Shown: positions 23,518 through 32,100, numbered from the stretch's first letter. The stretch is 40,267 bases of DNA from Nostoc sp. NOS(2021) (GCF_017115025.1 NZ_JABXKM010000097.1:1-40267), one strand, 5' to 3'. Program-made: numbers and translations. The notes: a model not told the origin generated them from the sequence alone.

Positions 23518-24894
23518 CTACTCCTGATTTAAATGTTTGAGAATCAACGAACAAACATCTGTCGCCTCAATTCCATTTTCATCAACTAGATGAGTTTGAT
23601 GGGTGATAAATAGAGGCCCTTCGGCAACAGAAGTGGTAATGTTACCATGAGAGCCACGTACTAGGGAAGCATCCAGAGCAATCACATCCATTAAGTAGCG
23701 AAAACCCAGTTGTTTCTTAAGTAACTTGAGAGCAATTTTTCCTTGAGGAAATTTAATTTGTGGATCAAGGAAAAGTTCTACAGGATCGTAACCAGGTTTG
23801 CGGTGGATATCTACAGTTCTAGCAAAATCAGGAGCTTTCGCATCATCGAGCCAATAATAATAGGTAAACCAAGCATCAGGTTGAGCGATCGCAACTAATT
23901 CCCCCGATCTAGGATGATTAAGATGGTAGGTTTGCTTACCCTCTTCATCCAATACCTGGGCTACGCCTTCAGTTGCTTCTAAAAGCGATCGCACTTTTGG
24001 GATGTACGCTAGATCATTCACATATACATGAGCAATTTGATGATCGGCAACGGCAAAGGCAATGCTAGCACCAAAATCGAGCAGTTCTCGCCCTAATTCT
24101 TCCCGCACAGCAATTAAACCATTTTCCCTTAATACGCGGTTGATATCCACTGCTTTAGAAACTGGGGTAATGCCATACTCAGAAAGAATAATTACCTGAG
24201 TATTACGTGCTTGATAATATTCAATTAAATCGCCACAAACAGCATCAATTTCTTGCAAATCAGCTTGGATGTGTGTTTCATTGTTACCAAATCTTTGCAG
24301 ACAGTAATCTAAATGTGGCAGATAAACTAGTGATAATGTAGGGCTGTAACGTTCCTCAATCCATTTTGCTGAATTGGCAATCCATTGACTAGAACTAATG
24401 GAAGTTTTTGGCCCCCAAAAATCGAACAAAGGGAAGTTTCCTAAATCAGATTGAATTTGCGATCGCACATCACTAGGATGGGTATAAATATCAGGTAATT
24501 TTCTGCCATCTGCGGGATACATCGGGCGCGGCGTAATGGCATAATCTACTGAAGAATACATGTTGTACCACCAAAAAAGGTTGGCACAAGTGAAGTTTGG
24601 ATCAATTGATTTAGCTATTTCCCAAACTTTGGGAGCCTGTACTAGTTTATTAGATTGCCGCCAAAATTTTACTTCACATTCATCGCAGAAGTACCAACCA
24701 TTAGCGACAATTCCATGCTCATCAGGCAATTTTCCTGTTAAATAAGTAGCCTGAACTGAACAAGTCACAGCAGGTAACACTTTTTTGATGGGAACTACTT
24801 GCCCAATAGCCGCCCAAGAAGATAAAAACGGCGTATTTTCTCCTAGTAAACTGGGCGTTAATCCTACAACATTTAGAACAACCGTTTTCTGCAT
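23518..24894 (-). CDS. eboF: EboF, alkaline-phosphatase-superfamily protein
   Basis: A 458-residue protein of the nucleotide pyrophosphatase/phosphodiesterase branch of the alkaline phosphatase superfamily. It has the nucleophile region 'VTCSVQATYLTGKLPDEHG' near residue 43, a first metal pair in 'YLPHLDYCLQRFG' and a late 'VRGSHGNI' His. The usual Ser-Asp-His-Gly motif reads SEYG here, so the second metal site is altered. It is the last gene of the ebo cluster, 22 bp after eboE. In Nostoc punctiforme the ebo genes are needed for scytonemin-precursor traffic to the periplasm; the precise reaction of EboF is not known to me. TTG at 24897 is possible; ATG at 24894 follows an AGAGAGG site. Confidence 0.85.
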   Translation of the reverse strand: MQKTVVLNVVGLTPSLLGENTPFLSSWAAIGQVVPIKKVLPAVTCSVQATYLTGKLPDEHGIVANGWYFCDECEVKFWRQSNKLVQAPKVWEIAKSIDPNFTCANLFWWYNMYSSVDYAITPRPMYPADGRKLPDIYTHPSDVRSQIQSDLGNFPLFDFWGPKTSISSSQWIANSAKWIEERYSPTLSLVYLPHLDYCLQRFGNNETHIQADLQEIDAVCGDLIEYYQARNTQVIILSEYGITPVSKAVDINRVLRENGLIAVREELGRELLDFGASIAFAVADHQIAHVYVNDLAYIPKVRSLLEATEGVAQVLDEEGKQTYHLNHPRSGELVAIAQPDAWFTYYYWLDDAKAPDFARTVDIHRKPGYDPVELFLDPQIKFPQGKIALKLLKKQLGFRYLMDVIALDASLVRGSHGNITTSVAEGPLFITHQTHLVDENGIEATDVCSLILKHLNQE

Positions 24895-24916
24895 CAATTT
24901 AATCCTCTCTTACAAA

Positions 24917-26143
24917 TTACGAATTACGAATTAATTTTAATACCCACTCATATTCACGCTGAATAGAAGTCAGCAAATCTATCTTCATTTCTGATGGCAA
25001 TACATCCCAAGTGTAAGTCTCAATTTCTAAATGTTGGCAAGCATTGTTTGTTTGAAGTAGATGCAAAACAGTAGCAATGTCATCTTGCGTAGACTGTAAA
25101 ATTTGATAATCATGAATAAAAATTGGGACATGGAAGTGAGTACGCCATTCTTCAGCTAGAGATTGCTCTAAATGTGGTAATGCAGTTATTAAGTCAGGAT
25201 AGTGATGGAGTGTACCATCATTGCGACGTTCTATTACTTGGTGAAGATAAGTAGATTCTGCAAAAGGGCGTAAGCGTTCAACTATCAAAGTCCGCTTCTC
25301 AACATCAGCAGGGATTTTTACTTGAATCGCTGCGCTGATTTGAATCTTACCAATCTTAATTCCTGCCGATTGCAAACGCGCAAATACAGACTTTGGCTGC
25401 TCATATTCAACTGAAAAATGGCAGGTATCATAGCAAACTCGAACGTGTTCTAGCAATTTAGTCTCTGCTAAACTCTGCTCAATATTTAAATTTTCTGATA
25501 AGTAATTACCGCCAATTGGCAATAACCATTTTTGATATAAATCAATTACTTCTGAGGTGTTTTCAATTAAGCCATCAGGCTCAGGTTCTAAATCAATATG
25601 TAGTATCTTTCCTGTTGTTTCGCGGATGCGAATTATTTCTATAACAACTGATGCTATGTTCAAACAACTCTTTTTCCGAACTGTCTCGAAAGTTGCTTGG
25701 TCTTTTTCCCACCAAGGTTTATAGGATAATGGTAGTGTAGAAATTCCGCCATCAAGTCCTTCTGGCAAAAGAGTAGCTAAAATTTGTACCAAGTTTAATG
25801 TGTAATTCACCCGTTCTTGTGTAGACCAATCTGGTGCATAAACTTGGTCTTTTACCACCTGTCGATGGAATCCGCCATAAGGAAATCCATTTAAGGTAAA
25901 AACATATAAATCGTGTTGAGTTAGCCACGCTTGGAATTGAGCCAAGTTATTATTTTGTAAAAGTTGTTTTGCGGCGATATCTGCTAATCTCAAGCCAATG
26001 CCAAAAGGTTCTGTAGGCGATAAACGTGACTTGAGTTCGGGAATATACTTTTCTAAATTTGCGAAAACCTCTAGCCAACTTTCACCAGGATGAATATTGC
26101 TGCAATAAGTTAAGTGAAAATTATTGTTTTTTGTAATTTTCAT
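24917..26143 (-). CDS. eboE: EboE, TIM-barrel metabolite traffic protein
   Basis: A 408-residue soluble protein of the xylose-isomerase/sugar-phosphate-isomerase-like TIM-barrel type, assigned as EboE. It opens 'NFHLTYCSNIHPGESWLEVF'. Barrel-strand ends carry probable metal ligands: 'LHIDLEPEPDGLIE' (Glu/Asp-rich, about 190) and 'VRVCYDTCHFSVEYEQP' (Asp/His, about 236), then 'KIGKIQISAAIQ' and 'HFHVPIF'. It is located between eboC and eboF. The reaction is unknown; the 'metabolite traffic' role comes from genetics of the cluster, not from a known substrate. A MITE lies in the 292 bp between it and eboC. Confidence 0.85.
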   Translation of the reverse strand: MKITKNNNFHLTYCSNIHPGESWLEVFANLEKYIPELKSRLSPTEPFGIGLRLADIAAKQLLQNNNLAQFQAWLTQHDLYVFTLNGFPYGGFHRQVVKDQVYAPDWSTQERVNYTLNLVQILATLLPEGLDGGISTLPLSYKPWWEKDQATFETVRKKSCLNIASVVIEIIRIRETTGKILHIDLEPEPDGLIENTSEVIDLYQKWLLPIGGNYLSENLNIEQSLAETKLLEHVRVCYDTCHFSVEYEQPKSVFARLQSAGIKIGKIQISAAIQVKIPADVEKRTLIVERLRPFAESTYLHQVIERRNDGTLHHYPDLITALPHLEQSLAEEWRTHFHVPIFIHDYQILQSTQDDIATVLHLLQTNNACQHLEIETYTWDVLPSEMKIDLLTSIQREYEWVLKLIRNS

Positions 26144-26171
26144 TTTCTAGTTTTATGCCCTATATATACTA

Positions 26172-26350
26172 ATTAAGGTGAAAGCCAGTCTAAAAGGAGC
26201 TTTTAGAGATTGTCTCGTTCCCAGTCAGAGACTGGGAATGCCTATAGGGGGGCTGCCGCCTCCCTGACTTGCGGCAGAGCCGCAATGAAGAGCATTTCCA
26301 GACAGAGGCTGTAAACGAGGTTTTAAAGGGGTTTTAGCTTGAGTTGACAC
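26172..26350. mobile_element. MITE copy B inside the ebo cluster
   Basis: About 180 bp sharing the core of copies A and C (GTTCCCAGTCAGAGACTGGG near 26217 and GGCAGAGCCG near 26273). The right end TTTTAGCTTGAGTTGACAC (26332-26350) is intact apart from one base, while the left end is degenerate (AATTAAGGTGAAAGCC). It sits between eboC and eboE and probably weakens or alters read-through in the cluster. Confidence 0.75.
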
Positions 26351-26435
26351 CAATGCACATCTATGCACCCCTACAGACGATTCATTTGTTGCAAAGATTG
26401 TTGAATATGGTATTACTGGGTGTGTACATTCAAAT

Positions 26436-27368
26436 TTAAGTAACAGCAAATAGTTCTGCTAACTTCATCGAAATTGGTAGCAAAATTAGAACTAATAAAC
26501 CGTAATACAAACCAGCAAAACCAGATGCAACGGTTGCATCTAAGACTATTAGAGATAAAACGCCTATTTTCACAGCATTTCGGATGTTTTCTGCGAGTGG
26601 TTCACGCGCCGCTTTGATAAAATTAGGCAAGACTCTGATAGCTAATAAAATAGCAAATGGTAGTGCTGCGATCGCTGTATACTCTTTTAATAATCCTAAA
26701 GCTAAAACTGCCGTCAAAACTATTCCAATTAACAGTAGTGCTAGTACTCCTGTAATCTTCTTACCTCCGTGAACTTCACCCTGACTAATTGCAGTGATAG
26801 CCGCAATATAAATAACAGGAATTAGTGCTAAGTACCAACGTTCTCCTATTACTGCTGGTACAGCACTTACACCTAATAATAAGTTACTACCACGGCATAA
26901 ACCCATATTTAAAGGGCCAAAAAAAGGATGATGTTTGGCAAGTGAGTCATATAGCAGCGATGCCAGAGTGATAAATATAGCGATCGCACCACTCGACCAG
27001 GATACTTGAAAAGCAGCTATAATAGCGATCGCAAACAGTATACTCCCCAATAAACTAGCATTTTGACGAGATACGCGACCACTAGGAATTGCTCTATTTG
27101 GTCGCTCTTTTGCATCTAATTCCGCATCGAAAATATCATTAAAAACTATACCACCGCCGTATAAACCAGTTGTAGCCAATAACAACCAAGCTAATGGAAT
27201 TAGTATGGCAAAACTTGCTTCACCATTGATTAACTTAGCAAAAATAATCCCAGAGCCGGAAGCCGCAAAGCCAACAAGAATATCCGCCCAAGCAGTAACA
27301 ATATTAGCAGGACGCATCAATTCCAGATAACCCCGCCAGCCTTGAAAATTTAAGCTTGCAACATTCAC
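26436..27368 (-). CDS. eboC: EboC, UbiA-like prenyltransferase
   Basis: A 310-residue integral membrane protein of the UbiA prenyltransferase superfamily with about eight to nine helices. The first Asp-rich motif is 'VFNDIFDAELDAKERPNRAI' near residue 76, and a second, reduced site is 'LLYDSLAKHHPFFG' near 138. It opens 'WRGYLELMRPANIVTAWADI', the family start. GTG at 27368 is decided by an AAGGAGG site (27376-27382) seven bases upstream. In the ebo cluster it is the UbiA-like member; a lipid or prenyl substrate is likely but unproven. Confidence 0.9.
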   Translation of the reverse strand: MNVASLNFQGWRGYLELMRPANIVTAWADILVGFAASGSGIIFAKLINGEASFAILIPLAWLLLATTGLYGGGIVFNDIFDAELDAKERPNRAIPSGRVSRQNASLLGSILFAIAIIAAFQVSWSSGAIAIFITLASLLYDSLAKHHPFFGPLNMGLCRGSNLLLGVSAVPAVIGERWYLALIPVIYIAAITAISQGEVHGGKKITGVLALLLIGIVLTAVLALGLLKEYTAIAALPFAILLAIRVLPNFIKAAREPLAENIRNAVKIGVLSLIVLDATVASGFAGLYYGLLVLILLPISMKLAELFAVT

Positions 27369-27688
27369 TTATCTGCCTCCTTGCCTAGTAATTTCTCAAA
27401 ATAAACCGCATATTACAGATGAATTAGATAGCTATCTATAGCTGTTCCAAATAATTCATGGAATTTTCTTTTACTACTCTTCCTCTGCATGAAACAAAAA
27501 ATATTGGTGTTACCTATTTGCGGGATATTTTGCTGATTTTATAGGATGTCAAGATGCCCACCCTACAAGAATCTCAGCAACCCCAAAATATTTCTCCAAG
27601 AGACTCCATGAGTTACATTGACAACGCAAAGATGAAAATCTCTCTTGCAATGCCCAATGCCCAATCCCCAATGCCCCCTTCCAATCTT
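27369..27688. other. 320-bp gap between eboB and eboC with heptamers
   Basis: No gene. CCCAATG-type heptamers lie at about 27651-27680 directly downstream of eboB. The rest is AT-rich and may hold a secondary promoter for eboC. Confidence 0.45.
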
Positions 27689-28624
27689 CTACTCAATCAA
27701 CACATAATCTGAAACTGATTTGATTCCTGGTTCCTGTCCGCGCAACACAGAATTACCATTGAACAACTGACGCTGATCAACAGATTGGGGATTAAGCCAG
27801 TCTGATGCTTTCATCTGCCCAGTTTGACTGTAAGCAGCTAGGGCATTTTCATAACAAACTGCTCGCACATGTTCTTCAGGAATGCCCCTATCTAACATCA
27901 ACTGAGCAGTTTTCGGGACTGCTAAAGGATCACTGATACCCCAATCAGCGCTACTATCTACAATGATGCGACGAACACTATCGTGTCCCGCTTTGCGATC
28001 GCATCCATACTTACGGACAACTTCTACCATCCTGGCGTTACCCATCTTCGTTTGTGGATAAATTGTAAAAGCTGCCCAAAAACCCCGTCCTAATACTTCT
28101 TCAACAGTTTCCTCGTTGTTGTGGTCAATAATTACTTGTGAAGGATCTAAGCCATATTCGACGCACCGATCCATACTCCGACTAGCACCCGCCTTCTTAT
28201 TACGATGAGGCGTATGAATTAGTACCAACATATCGAGTTCTTTGGCTAATTCTAACTGTTTACAAAAGTACTTATCCTCTGCTTCTGTCATGTCGTCATA
28301 GCCAATTTCGCCAATGGCAACAACTCCCTCTTTACAGGCGTAAAGTGGTAGCAATTCTATAACTTCTGCTGCTAGCGCCTCATTGTTAGCTTCTTTCGGA
28401 TTTAGGCCAATTGTGCAGTAGTGTTGGATGCCAAACTGACTAGCACGAAACCGTTCCCAGCCTACAAGACTATTGAAGTAGTCTTTGAATGTACCAGCGT
28501 TGGTTCGAGGTTGTCCTAACCAAAAAGCTGGTTCAATAACGGCAACAATGCCATATTCCCGCATTACTAAGTAATCGTAAGTAGTACGGGAACACATGTG
28601 AATGTGAGGATCGATGAACATCAT
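27689..28624 (-). CDS. eboB: EboB, TatD-family metal hydrolase
   Basis: A 311-residue TIM-barrel hydrolase of the TatD/amidohydrolase class. Metal ligands visible: 'FIDPHIHM' (HxH, residues 6-8 in this count), Glu in 'AIGEIGYDD', His in 'LVLIHTPHR', His in 'IIDHNNEE' and Asp in 'IIVDSSADWG', a full two-metal set. It is second in the ebo cluster. The open frame extends 11 codons upstream, but that part is translated heptamer repeat and carries no ribosome site, so the ATG at 28624 is preferred. The natural substrate is not known. Confidence 0.88.
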   Translation of the reverse strand: MMFIDPHIHMCSRTTYDYLVMREYGIVAVIEPAFWLGQPRTNAGTFKDYFNSLVGWERFRASQFGIQHYCTIGLNPKEANNEALAAEVIELLPLYACKEGVVAIGEIGYDDMTEAEDKYFCKQLELAKELDMLVLIHTPHRNKKAGASRSMDRCVEYGLDPSQVIIDHNNEETVEEVLGRGFWAAFTIYPQTKMGNARMVEVVRKYGCDRKAGHDSVRRIIVDSSADWGISDPLAVPKTAQLMLDRGIPEEHVRAVCYENALAAYSQTGQMKASDWLNPQSVDQRQLFNGNSVLRGQEPGIKSVSDYVLIE

Positions 28625-28633
28625 GGTTTTAAT

Positions 28634-28667
28634 GATTGGGTATTGGGCATTGGGCATTGGGCATTGG
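28634..28667. repeat. TTGGGCA heptamer tandem between eboA and eboB
   Basis: Four to five units of ATTGGGC/ATTGGGT, ending ten bases before the eboB ATG. The frame through them reads as an in-frame extension of eboB. Confidence 0.8.
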
Positions 28668-28701
28668 TTCTTTTCCTCATCTCCCTCATCCCCAGTCTTT
28701 T

Positions 28702-29583
28702 TTATTTGTAAACTGACAAGCGATCGCGGCTAAAACTGTTCCAAGTCAGATTACCTTGTTGAATGGATAACTGTAAATCTGGGTAACGGGTAAGTAATGC
28801 TTGCGCTTGGGGTAAAGGAGACTCAGCACAAGCTAACGCTGCTGCTTTTTGCTCGTCTATATCCCCATTCGCTAGTACTTTTTCCAAATCTGTGATGATT
28901 GCGCTATCTGCAAACCGCCCTACAGATCGCCAAAGTTCTGGCGTAACTGAGCGTTTAGCTGCCCAACGTTCATGGGCATAGTCTGCCAACATCCTCGCCA
29001 ATTCTGGGTTAGCACGCCGATCGAGACCCCAAATTAGATGCAATGGACTGCCGACAAACACAGCCTTCACCACCATCTGATTCCAAGCAGCATTATCTAA
29101 ATAATCCGCTGGATAAGGGTTACGTAGTGCTATGGCTTGGAACACATTACTCATATTGCTGCGAATTCCCTCAGCAGTACGGTGGCGATGTAACTCTGCA
29201 TGTGGTAATAGCGGCAAACTTTGATAAAGGACAACTAACTCCCCCATATCGGCAGTGGAGAAAACTTGATCAAGCGATCGCACATACCCCTGAGCATCAT
29301 CGTGGGGCAAAGCTAGAAGCAAGAGTGTGCGACCTGCTTGATCTACACTCCAATGACCAGGATACCAACCGGGAATCATATCCTCTGCTGCTTCCAAGTC
29401 CTGGAATGTTAGTTGCAAATCCTGTTTACCTAAATAACGCGGCACAGCACTAAATGCCGTGAAAAACACTCGTTCAGTAGCGCCGCTAGCAATCTGTGCC
29501 TGCTTCTGTTCCAGCCAAGCAAAAGCTTTTTCTGAAACAGACTTTAACAGCCAGTTATGCAGTAACTTGTTTACTTTATTCAT
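28702..29583 (-). CDS. eboA: EboA family metabolite traffic protein
   Basis: A 293-residue soluble, alpha-helical protein assigned as EboA from sequence feel and position at the head of the ebo genes. Landmarks are 'ERVFFTAFSAVPRYLGK' (about 36), 'EAAEDMIPGWYPGHWSVDQAG' (about 61), 'HRTAEGIRSNMSNVFQAIALRNPYPADY' and a C-terminal helical region with HEAT-like pairing ('EQKAAALACAESPLPQAQALL'). It has no catalytic motif that I can name. TTG at 29622 also opens the frame; the ATG at 29583 is more likely. It is divergent from eboD across a 470-bp control region. Confidence 0.85.
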   Translation of the reverse strand: MNKVNKLLHNWLLKSVSEKAFAWLEQKQAQIASGATERVFFTAFSAVPRYLGKQDLQLTFQDLEAAEDMIPGWYPGHWSVDQAGRTLLLLALPHDDAQGYVRSLDQVFSTADMGELVVLYQSLPLLPHAELHRHRTAEGIRSNMSNVFQAIALRNPYPADYLDNAAWNQMVVKAVFVGSPLHLIWGLDRRANPELARMLADYAHERWAAKRSVTPELWRSVGRFADSAIITDLEKVLANGDIDEQKAAALACAESPLPQAQALLTRYPDLQLSIQQGNLTWNSFSRDRLSVYK

Positions 29584-30056
29584 GATGAATTTCAGAGAGT
29601 TGCCCAACTTTTTTTGTGACAACTAAGTATAAAATCTACCACTAAACTTGATACATTGTGATTAAACCAGCTAAATAATATACTCTTGAGGTGATAACTT
29701 CACTGAATCTATAAAAATCTCCCGATTTTAAATAAGATACTGTAAAGATATCATTTTGATTAGATAAATTCTAAAATTATCTTACGGAAAAAAATTAGAA
29801 TCTTATGTAATAATGAACTCCATTGCCAACCTCAGATATAAAGTCTAGGCATCAATATAAATTGTAAATTAATGTTATTTTTAACTTTATCTACTAGGGT
29901 GAAGGCGCTTCAGTATGATTGATTTAGTATCTAGAATTTGTCTAGTAAATCATTTTAAGATTGAAGTATTTAATGGTTTTTTAGGTTCATTATAGTGTCA
30001 ATTGTAATCGCAATAGTGCATCCATTTACAGTTAGTTAAAAACTAATAATATTCCA
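29584..30056. promoter_or_regulatory. Divergent eboA/eboD control region
   Basis: An AT-rich 473-bp gap that must carry promoters for eboA (leftward) and eboD (rightward). No repeat, riboswitch or named operator could be recognised; scattered TAAT/TATA runs give several equally weak -10 candidates. Confidence 0.45.
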
Positions 30057-31259
30057 ATGGCTATTCAACAAAAAACCGTTCTGAATCTGCAACCAATTAA
30101 CCAATGTGTTCGCGTCACCTTCAACTATGATGTTCACTTCACTAGAGGTCTGTTTCAGTTAGATAATCCTTTACTCGCACAAGTGATTGCCGCAGATAGG
30201 GAGACAACCCCAAAACAAGTACTAGCAGTGGTAGATGCAGGATTTTTACAGTCCCAGGATGGGTTGCTGAAAAAATTATCAGTTTATGCCCAGTGTTATG
30301 GAGATGTACTCACGTTGAGCAGTGAGCCGATGGTAGTTCCGGGTGGAGAAGCAGTCAAGAACGATTCTAGATTTATAGAGCAAATTCATCAGCAGATCAA
30401 TGCATCTGGATTGTGCCGTCACTCCTACGTTTTAGCAATTGGAGGTGGAGCCGTCCTAGACATGGCAGGATATGCAGCAACAACGGCGCACCGAGGAATT
30501 CGGCTGCTACGAGTACCGACAACAGTATTAGGGCAAAATGATTCGGGTGTAGGGGTAAAGAACGGAATCAATGCCTTCGGTAAGAAAAACTTTTTGGGTA
30601 CATTCATGCCACCTTATGCTGTCTTGAATGACTTTGATTTTCTCACTAGCCTTGATGATCGAGATTGGCGATCGGGTATTGCAGAAGCGGTGAAAGTAGC
30701 GCTGATTAAAGATGCAGATTTCTTCGATTTCATTATGACTAATGCCGATAAATTGGCTAATCGAGACATGGACATAATGGAAAGGCTGATCTATCGCTGT
30801 TCTCAGTTGCACTTAGAGCATATTGCAGGTAGCGGCGACCCCTTTGAAATGGGTTCATCGCGTCCTTTAGATTTTGGACACTGGGCTGCTCACAAACTGG
30901 AGCATTTAACTAGTTACAGCCTACGTCATGGTGAAGCTGTAGCGATCGGTATTGCTTTAGATACGACCTATTCATATTTAACAGGGCAACTCTTGGAATC
31001 TGAGTGGCAAATGGTTCTAACTACACTCAATAAATTAGGCTTTAGCTTGTACGTATCAGCACTGACAGAGCAATTAGATCAACTAGAGCATCCGCATTGT
31101 CTATTTAGGGGGCTTACTGAGTTCCGTGAACACTTGGGAGGAAAATTGACAATCACCCTTCTACAAGGAATCGGGCAGGGAATAGAAGTTCATCAGGTGG
31201 ATTTGTCTTTGTATAGAGATGCTATTTTGATGCTGCAAGATTGGGAACTTTTACATTAA
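30057..31259 (+). CDS. eboD: EboD, 3-dehydroquinate-synthase-like protein
   Basis: A 400-residue sugar-phosphate cyclase of the DHQS/EEVS superfamily. 'VLAIGGGAVLDMAGYAATTAHRG' is the NAD-binding loop (about 123), 'RVPTTVLGQNDSGVGVKNGINAFGKKNFLG' is the substrate region (about 153), and the metal ligands are Glu in 'GIAEAVKVALIKD', His in 'HWAAHKLEHL' and His in 'SLRHGEAVAIGIALD'. It is distinct from housekeeping AroB in its long N-terminus. Position next to eboA identifies it as EboD; here it is divergent rather than between eboC and eboE. The product is unknown. Confidence 0.88.
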   Translation: MAIQQKTVLNLQPINQCVRVTFNYDVHFTRGLFQLDNPLLAQVIAADRETTPKQVLAVVDAGFLQSQDGLLKKLSVYAQCYGDVLTLSSEPMVVPGGEAVKNDSRFIEQIHQQINASGLCRHSYVLAIGGGAVLDMAGYAATTAHRGIRLLRVPTTVLGQNDSGVGVKNGINAFGKKNFLGTFMPPYAVLNDFDFLTSLDDRDWRSGIAEAVKVALIKDADFFDFIMTNADKLANRDMDIMERLIYRCSQLHLEHIAGSGDPFEMGSSRPLDFGHWAAHKLEHLTSYSLRHGEAVAIGIALDTTYSYLTGQLLESEWQMVLTTLNKLGFSLYVSALTEQLDQLEHPHCLFRGLTEFREHLGGKLTITLLQGIGQGIEVHQVDLSLYRDAILMLQDWELLH

Positions 31260-31375
31260 CAATGTCTATGATATTCTCCATTAAACTAGAACGTATTTGG
31301 TAGGTTACAAATTTCTCCTCCAAATTTTCATCCTTGATTTTTATCAAGTAAATATGACAAATCTTTTGAAGTATA

Positions 31376-31436
31376 GAGTTTGTAGTAAGGACTTTAGTGC
31401 TTATTTTCTAAGCACTAAAGTCCTTACTACAAACTT
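31376..31436. repeat. 27-bp perfect hairpin after eboD
   Basis: Arms 31377-31403 and 31409-31435 are perfectly complementary (27 bp, beginning AGTTTGTAGTAAGGACTTTA) with a 5-nt TTTTC loop. It lies 117 bp past eboD and 22 bp past the end of the convergent higA. It could serve as a terminator, but the sequence type (TTTGTAGTAAG, also partly at 2822) suggests a dispersed hairpin repeat. Confidence 0.7.
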
Positions 31437-31457
31437 GCTTAATTTTTCAGGCGATCG

Positions 31458-31763
31458 CTACTTCGTGATTCTGAATTGTAAAATACTTTTTAGTTCCTCT
31501 TCTTCTTCCTTGAGAACGTAGTAAAGTTCCCAATTTTGTTGGAGATTTAACCAAAACTCTGAGCTATTTCCGAAAAATTTTGATAACCTGATTGCCGTAC
31601 TAGGTGTAATACCTCGCTTTTGATTTACAAGCTCATTTATTCGCTGATAAGGAACGTGAAGTGCATCTGCAAGTTCTCTTTGAGTTATTCCCATTGGGTC
31701 TAGAAAATCTTTAAGTAATATTTCACCTGGATGTGATGGGGGTCTATACTTTGGAACTCTCAT
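31458..31763 (-). CDS. higA: HigA-family antitoxin
   Basis: A 101-residue HTH antitoxin of the HigA/VapI (XRE) type. It has the signature 'HPGEILLKDFLDPMGITQRELADAL' (residues 10-34), then the recognition helix 'VPYQRINELVNQKRGITPSTAIRL' and 'FFGNSSEFWLNLQQNWELY'. The ribosome site AGGAG overlaps the stop of the toxin gene upstream (31771-31778), so translation was coupled to it. The antitoxin should bind the palindrome at 32074-32100. The C-terminus is Glu-rich. It is intact, while its toxin is broken. Confidence 0.9.
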   Translation of the reverse strand: MRVPKYRPPSHPGEILLKDFLDPMGITQRELADALHVPYQRINELVNQKRGITPSTAIRLSKFFGNSSEFWLNLQQNWELYYVLKEEEEELKSILQFRITK

Positions 31764-31776
31764 CTGTTGTTATCTC

Positions 31777-32070
31777 CTAATGGTAATCGACTATTTCAAC
31801 TTCTGATGCACCCTGGAGTGTCCATATAAAGCAAATTCGATATTCGTCATTAATCCGAATACTATGCTGACCTTTCCGCTCACCTTTTAGTACTTCTAAC
31901 CTGTTACCCGGTGGAACTTTAATGTCATCTAGAGATAACGCTGCATTAAGTTGATCTAATTTTCTACGTGCAACTTCCCAACAGTATATAGGACATTGCT
32001 TTCAAGCTTCCTTTGAGTCATTACCATCAAAAATATCTTCGGTTCCTTGATCCTTAAATGATACTATCAT
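31777..32070 (-). pseudogene. higB: higB toxin with in-frame stop codon
   Basis: Read from ATG 32070, this is a 98-codon frame matching the HigB/RelE-type mRNA interferase: 'MIVSFKDQGTEDIF', then later 'KLDQLNAALSL', 'VPPGNRLEVLKGERKGQHSIRI' and 'DEYRICFIW' with the catalytic-face basic residues. Codon 23 is TGA (32002-32004), where CGA for Arg would be expected by a single C-to-T change. Everything after it remains in frame to the TAG at 31777-31779. The toxin would therefore be a 22-residue fragment unless the stop is read through or the downstream part is restarted. A sequencing error is the main alternative. Confidence 0.82.
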
Positions 32071-32100
32071 AATTAGCATGATGACACGGTTATCATGCTA
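32058..32100. promoter_or_regulatory. higBA operator palindromes
   Basis: Perfect inverted repeat TAGCATGAT (32074-32082) / ATCATGCTA (32092-32100) with a 9-nt spacer, just upstream of the higB start. A second, shorter one, ATGAT-ACT-ATCAT (32058-32070), covers the start codon. Such paired sites are typical for HigA autorepression. Confidence 0.65.

Noticed and set aside
26225..26449. 74-codon minus-strand frame
   Set aside because: It lies largely inside MITE copy B and reads the element's hairpin core; no ribosome site.
31297..31521. 74-codon plus-strand frame after eboD
   Set aside because: It passes through the 27-bp hairpin and overlaps higA antisense; hydrophobic but unsupported.
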